The position numbers and the translations under genes were made by a program. Below are positions 23,285 through 26,000 of a stretch of DNA of 26,000 bases, piece after piece (position 1 is the stretch's first letter; every line of letters starts with the position of its first letter). Under the pieces are notes generated by a model. The model was not told the origin of the DNA and did not search any database. It saw only the letters and a program-made list of their open reading frames with translations. The stretch covers positions 1 through 26,000 of the forward strand of contig JASGDF010000076.1 of the NCBI GenBank assembly GCA_047607345.1. The letters run 5' to 3'. The stretch comes from Pseudomonas_S sp047607345. GTDB lineage: Bacteria; Pseudomonadota; Gammaproteobacteria; Xanthomonadales; Xanthomonadaceae.

Positions 23285-24099
23285 GCGTGCTGACCCTGGA
23301 GCCCGCGCGGCGCGCGGTGTTCATCTCCGACCTGCACCTGGGCTCACGGCATTGCCATGCCGCGCAGGTCGCCGACTTCCTCGGCCGGCTGCGTTGCCGC
23401 ACCCTCTACCTGGTTGGCGACATCGTCGATCTGTGGTGGATGTCGCAGCGCCGCGCGCACTGGGACGCCGCGCACCAGCGCGTGGTCGAGGCGCTGCATG
23501 CGCTGGCCCAGGCCGGTACCGAGATCATCTACGTACCGGGCAACCACGACCGCGCGATCCGCCGTTTCTGTGGCCTGGCGATGCCGACGATGCAGGTGCG
23601 CAGGCGCGCGATCCACGTCACCGCCGACGGCCGCCGTCTGCTGGTCACCCACGGCGACGACTACGATGCGGTCACCCATTTCGGCGGTTTGCAGGAGCAG
23701 CTCGGCGACTGGCTGTACTACCGCATCCTGACCGGCAACAAGCTGGTCAACTGGATACGCCAGCGGCTCGGGCTGCGCTACTGGTCGCTGGCCGAGTACC
23801 TCAAGCGCCAGAGCGGCGCGGCCGAACGCTACATCGCCCGCTTCGTCGCGGCCGGCCTGGACGACGCGCGTCGGCGCGGCCTGGATGGCATCGTCTGCGG
23901 CCACATCCATCGTGCCGGCCTGTTCGAGCGCGATGGGCGGGTCTACGCCAACGACGGCGACTGGGTCGAGAGCCTGACCGCACTGTGCGAGAACCCGGAC
24001 GGCACGCTGCAATTGATCGATCATCTGGAGCGGGTGCTCGCCGAGCTGCCGGCGCGTGCGTGCGCGCGGCTGCCTGCCGAGGTGGCGCGCGCGGCCTGA
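23281..24099 (+). CDS. LpxH-like metallophosphatase (UDP-2,3-diacylglucosamine diphosphatase family)
   Basis: A 272-residue calcineurin-type metallophosphatase with all metal motifs: DLHLGSRH (17-24), GDIVDLWW (46-53), GNHDRA (87-92), THGDDYD (123-129) and GHIHRAG (207-213). The spacing and the insert between motifs, including KLVNWIRQRLGLRYWSLAEYLK, fit the UDP-2,3-diacylglucosamine diphosphatase family. True LpxH trims UDP-diacylglucosamine to lipid X in lipid A synthesis, but this branch, lying beside an acyltransferase and carrying a longer insert, may act on another lipid nucleotide or phosphate ester. It overlaps the OlsF-like gene by ATGA, which argues for a shared pathway. No signal peptide; probably cytoplasmic or membrane-associated through its basic helical insert. 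Confidence 0.85.
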   Translation: MSVLTLEPARRAVFISDLHLGSRHCHAAQVADFLGRLRCRTLYLVGDIVDLWWMSQRRAHWDAAHQRVVEALHALAQAGTEIIYVPGNHDRAIRRFCGLAMPTMQVRRRAIHVTADGRRLLVTHGDDYDAVTHFGGLQEQLGDWLYYRILTGNKLVNWIRQRLGLRYWSLAEYLKRQSGAAERYIARFVAAGLDDARRRGLDGIVCGHIHRAGLFERDGRVYANDGDWVESLTALCENPDGTLQLIDHLERVLAELPARACARLPAEVARAA

Positions 24100-24515
24100 G
24101 TGAGCGGCGGCCTGCCGAGCTGCTGCGGCGCTTCGGAATCGATCGGCTCAGGGGCGCTTGCAGAGGAGCGGAGGCAAGGTCGCCGGCCGGGTACTGATCG
24201 GTCTTGCGGACCTGCGCGGTCGTCGCCCCGGTCGGCCATTGCTGCGTCGCGTTGCTGACAGGCGCCATGCTCGGACAGGACGTTGTTGCTCAGTCCCGAC
24301 CCGATCGGGCGCAGGGGCGCATATCGCAGCGTCAGCCATCGACTGCGTGCGCCGCCGCCGTTTGCCGCGCCGCTGTGGTTGCGTGACCGGAGTTCGGCAA
24401 TGACCCGGTAGTGCAGGCACTACGGATCGGAACCATCAGCGGATGGCGTGCACGGTGCGCGTTCACCCGCGCGGGCGAGTGTCGTTCATTCCAATTTCTC
24501 ATAAGGATCGTCGGC
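24100..24515. other. Gene-poor stretch before the exb operon
   Basis: No supportable gene is seen on either strand. There is a perfect 7-bp palindrome GTAGTGC-AG-GCACTAC at 24408-24423, and a less GC-rich patch at about 24487-24510 that holds a possible ribosome-binding site. Promoter elements for exbB-exbD-tonB should be here. I did not find a convincing Fur box. The first 300 bases may be decayed coding sequence, but no family is recognisable. Confidence 0.5.
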
Positions 24516-24640
24516 ATGGATGTCGATTTTCTTTCCGATGCGTTGCCAGTTCGGGACAGGCCAGGCATTACATTCCCAAGCAATCCTCGTCCGTGTCCAT
24601 GGCGAGGGTCGCGCTCGACCCTGGTCACATGGAGAGTCCC

Positions 24641-24644
<4 letters not shown>
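24516..24644 (+). CDS. Possible 42-residue leader ORF of the exb operon
   Basis: An ATG with AAGGA eight bases upstream opens a 42-codon frame (MDVDFLSDALPVRDRPG..., ending TLVTWRVP). Its TGA at 24642-24644 overlaps a TTG at 24641 that is the best start for exbB, giving TTGA-type coupling. The product resembles nothing I know. It could be a leader peptide that tunes exbB translation, or a chance ORF; conservation would decide. Confidence 0.3.
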
Positions 24645-25412
<768 letters not shown>

Positions 25413-25423
<11 letters not shown>

Positions 25424-25832
25424 GCTCGATGCCGGCGACGACGCCGATGCCGGCCTGCACGAAATCAACGTCACCCCTTTCATCGACGTGATGCTGGTGC
25501 TGCTGATCATCTTCATGGTCGCCGCGCCGCTGGCCACGGTGAACGTGCCGCTGGACCTGCCGGTGTCCAGCGCCCAGGCGCGGCCGGAGCCGCAGGCGCC
25601 GGTGGTGGTCAGCCTGCGCACCGACCTGCGCGTGTTCGTCGGCGACGACGAGGTGCAGCGCGGCGCGCTGGCCGCGGCACTGGATGCGGCGCTGTATGGC
25701 GAGCGCGACGGGCGGGTGTTCCTGCGCGCGGACGAATCGGTGTCCTACGGCGAGCTGATGCGCCTGATGGATCAGTTGCGCGAGGCCGGCTACCTGAAGG
25801 TGGCGCTGGTCACGCTGGACCGGAAGGCTTAG
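25413..25832 (+). CDS. exbD: Biopolymer transport protein ExbD
   Basis: A 139-residue inner-membrane protein with one helix. The conserved start of the helix, HEINVTPFIDVMLVLLIIFMVAAPLATV, includes the essential proton-carrying Asp (FIDVMLVLL), followed by the periplasmic domain with VPLDLP, VVVSLRTD and the C-terminal SYGELMRLMDQLREAGYLKVALVT. ATG at 25413 has GGAGG seven bases upstream and overlaps the end of exbB. Six bases separate its stop from the tonB start. Complete, with no anomalies. Confidence 0.97.
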
Positions 25833-25838
25833 CCGCTG

Positions 25839-26000
25839 GTGGCCGGGCAGCGCGCACGCACGCCGGTCCATGCCGTCCCGCCGGGGCGATCGGAGCTGCC
25901 GCGCTGGGCCGGCAGCATCGCCTGCGCGCTGCTGCTGCACGTCGCCGCGGCGACCGCGCTGCTGGTGGATTTCGGCGGGCGCGGCCCGGCGCCGAGCGCC
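25839..26000 (+). CDS. tonB: TonB N-terminus (3' end outside window)
   Basis: From a GTG six bases after exbD, a frame stays open to the window end (54 codons): a basic-polar start, LPRWAGSIACALLLHVAAATALLVDF as the single membrane anchor with the Ser/His pair typical of TonB (Ser in AGS, His in LLLH), and a proline-rich beginning of the periplasmic spacer (GPAPSA). Gene order exbB-exbD-tonB supports the call. No ATG fits in frame. The C-terminal receptor-binding domain is not in view. Confidence 0.85.
   Translation, partial: MAGQRARTPVHAVPPGRSELPRWAGSIACALLLHVAAATALLVDFGGRGPAPSA

Noticed and set aside
24148..24420. A 90-codon minus-strand ORF in the gap before exbB
   Set aside because: Arg/Pro-rich shadow composition, no ribosome-binding site, no family resemblance.

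Overview
The window is about 26 kb of high-GC, gene-dense chromosome. Gene order and protein wording point to a gammaproteobacterium of the Xanthomonadaceae (Lysobacteraceae: Lysobacter, Luteimonas, Pseudoxanthomonas, Xanthomonas). Pointers are the secA-mutT start, a SAH riboswitch in front of ahcY, REP palindromes of the GTAGGAGGGACTTCAG type, a Xanthomonas-Caulobacter-style TonB receptor and a DUF3228 protein. The genus cannot be fixed from this sequence.

Layout. 1-3048 (+): 3' part of secA, a run of palindromic repeats, then a Nudix/ThiE-like fusion protein. 3135-5172 (-): metF, then a broken heme-uptake locus (a TonB-receptor signal-peptide fragment joined out of frame to the back of a heme oxygenase), then a YbaN-type membrane protein. 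5330-5899 (+): DUF3228 protein. 6094-7539 (-): ahcY with a SAH riboswitch and promoter. 7844-10558 (+): ppc. 10628-11346 (+): VapBC-type toxin-antitoxin pair. 11391-11550: three tandem 50-bp repeats. 11579-15137 (+): overlapping operon of a TetR regulator, a DUF4105/Lnb_N membrane protein and a lipase-like predicted lipoprotein. 15345-19432 (+): TonB-dependent receptor plus histidine acid phosphatase. 19455-21348 (-): metK, then a hotdog thioesterase. 21563-24099 (+): OlsF-like bifunctional acyltransferase overlapping an LpxH-like metallophosphatase. 24516-26000 (+): exbB-exbD-tonB, tonB cut by the window edge.

How the genes work together. metF, ahcY and metK are three steps of the activated-methyl cycle, and SAH sensing upstream of ahcY ties the set to methylation by-product levels. 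The right half is rich in envelope functions: outer-membrane uptake (TonB receptor, ExbB-ExbD-TonB), phosphate release from an imported or extracellular ester, aminolipid and lipid A-type enzymes, and the TetR-controlled DUF4105/lipase pair, which is the least understood unit here.

Most notable signals: the heme-locus deletion scar; a 50-bp two-hairpin repeat family (three tandem copies before the TetR gene and one diverged copy at the metK stop codon); a REP element that supplies the stop codon and C-terminus of the acid phosphatase; three abutting perfect hairpins at the secA 3' end; an acid phosphatase with a changed HD motif; and a small leader ORF whose stop overlaps a TTG start of exbB. 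No phage, insertion sequence, CRISPR array, tRNA or rRNA was found.
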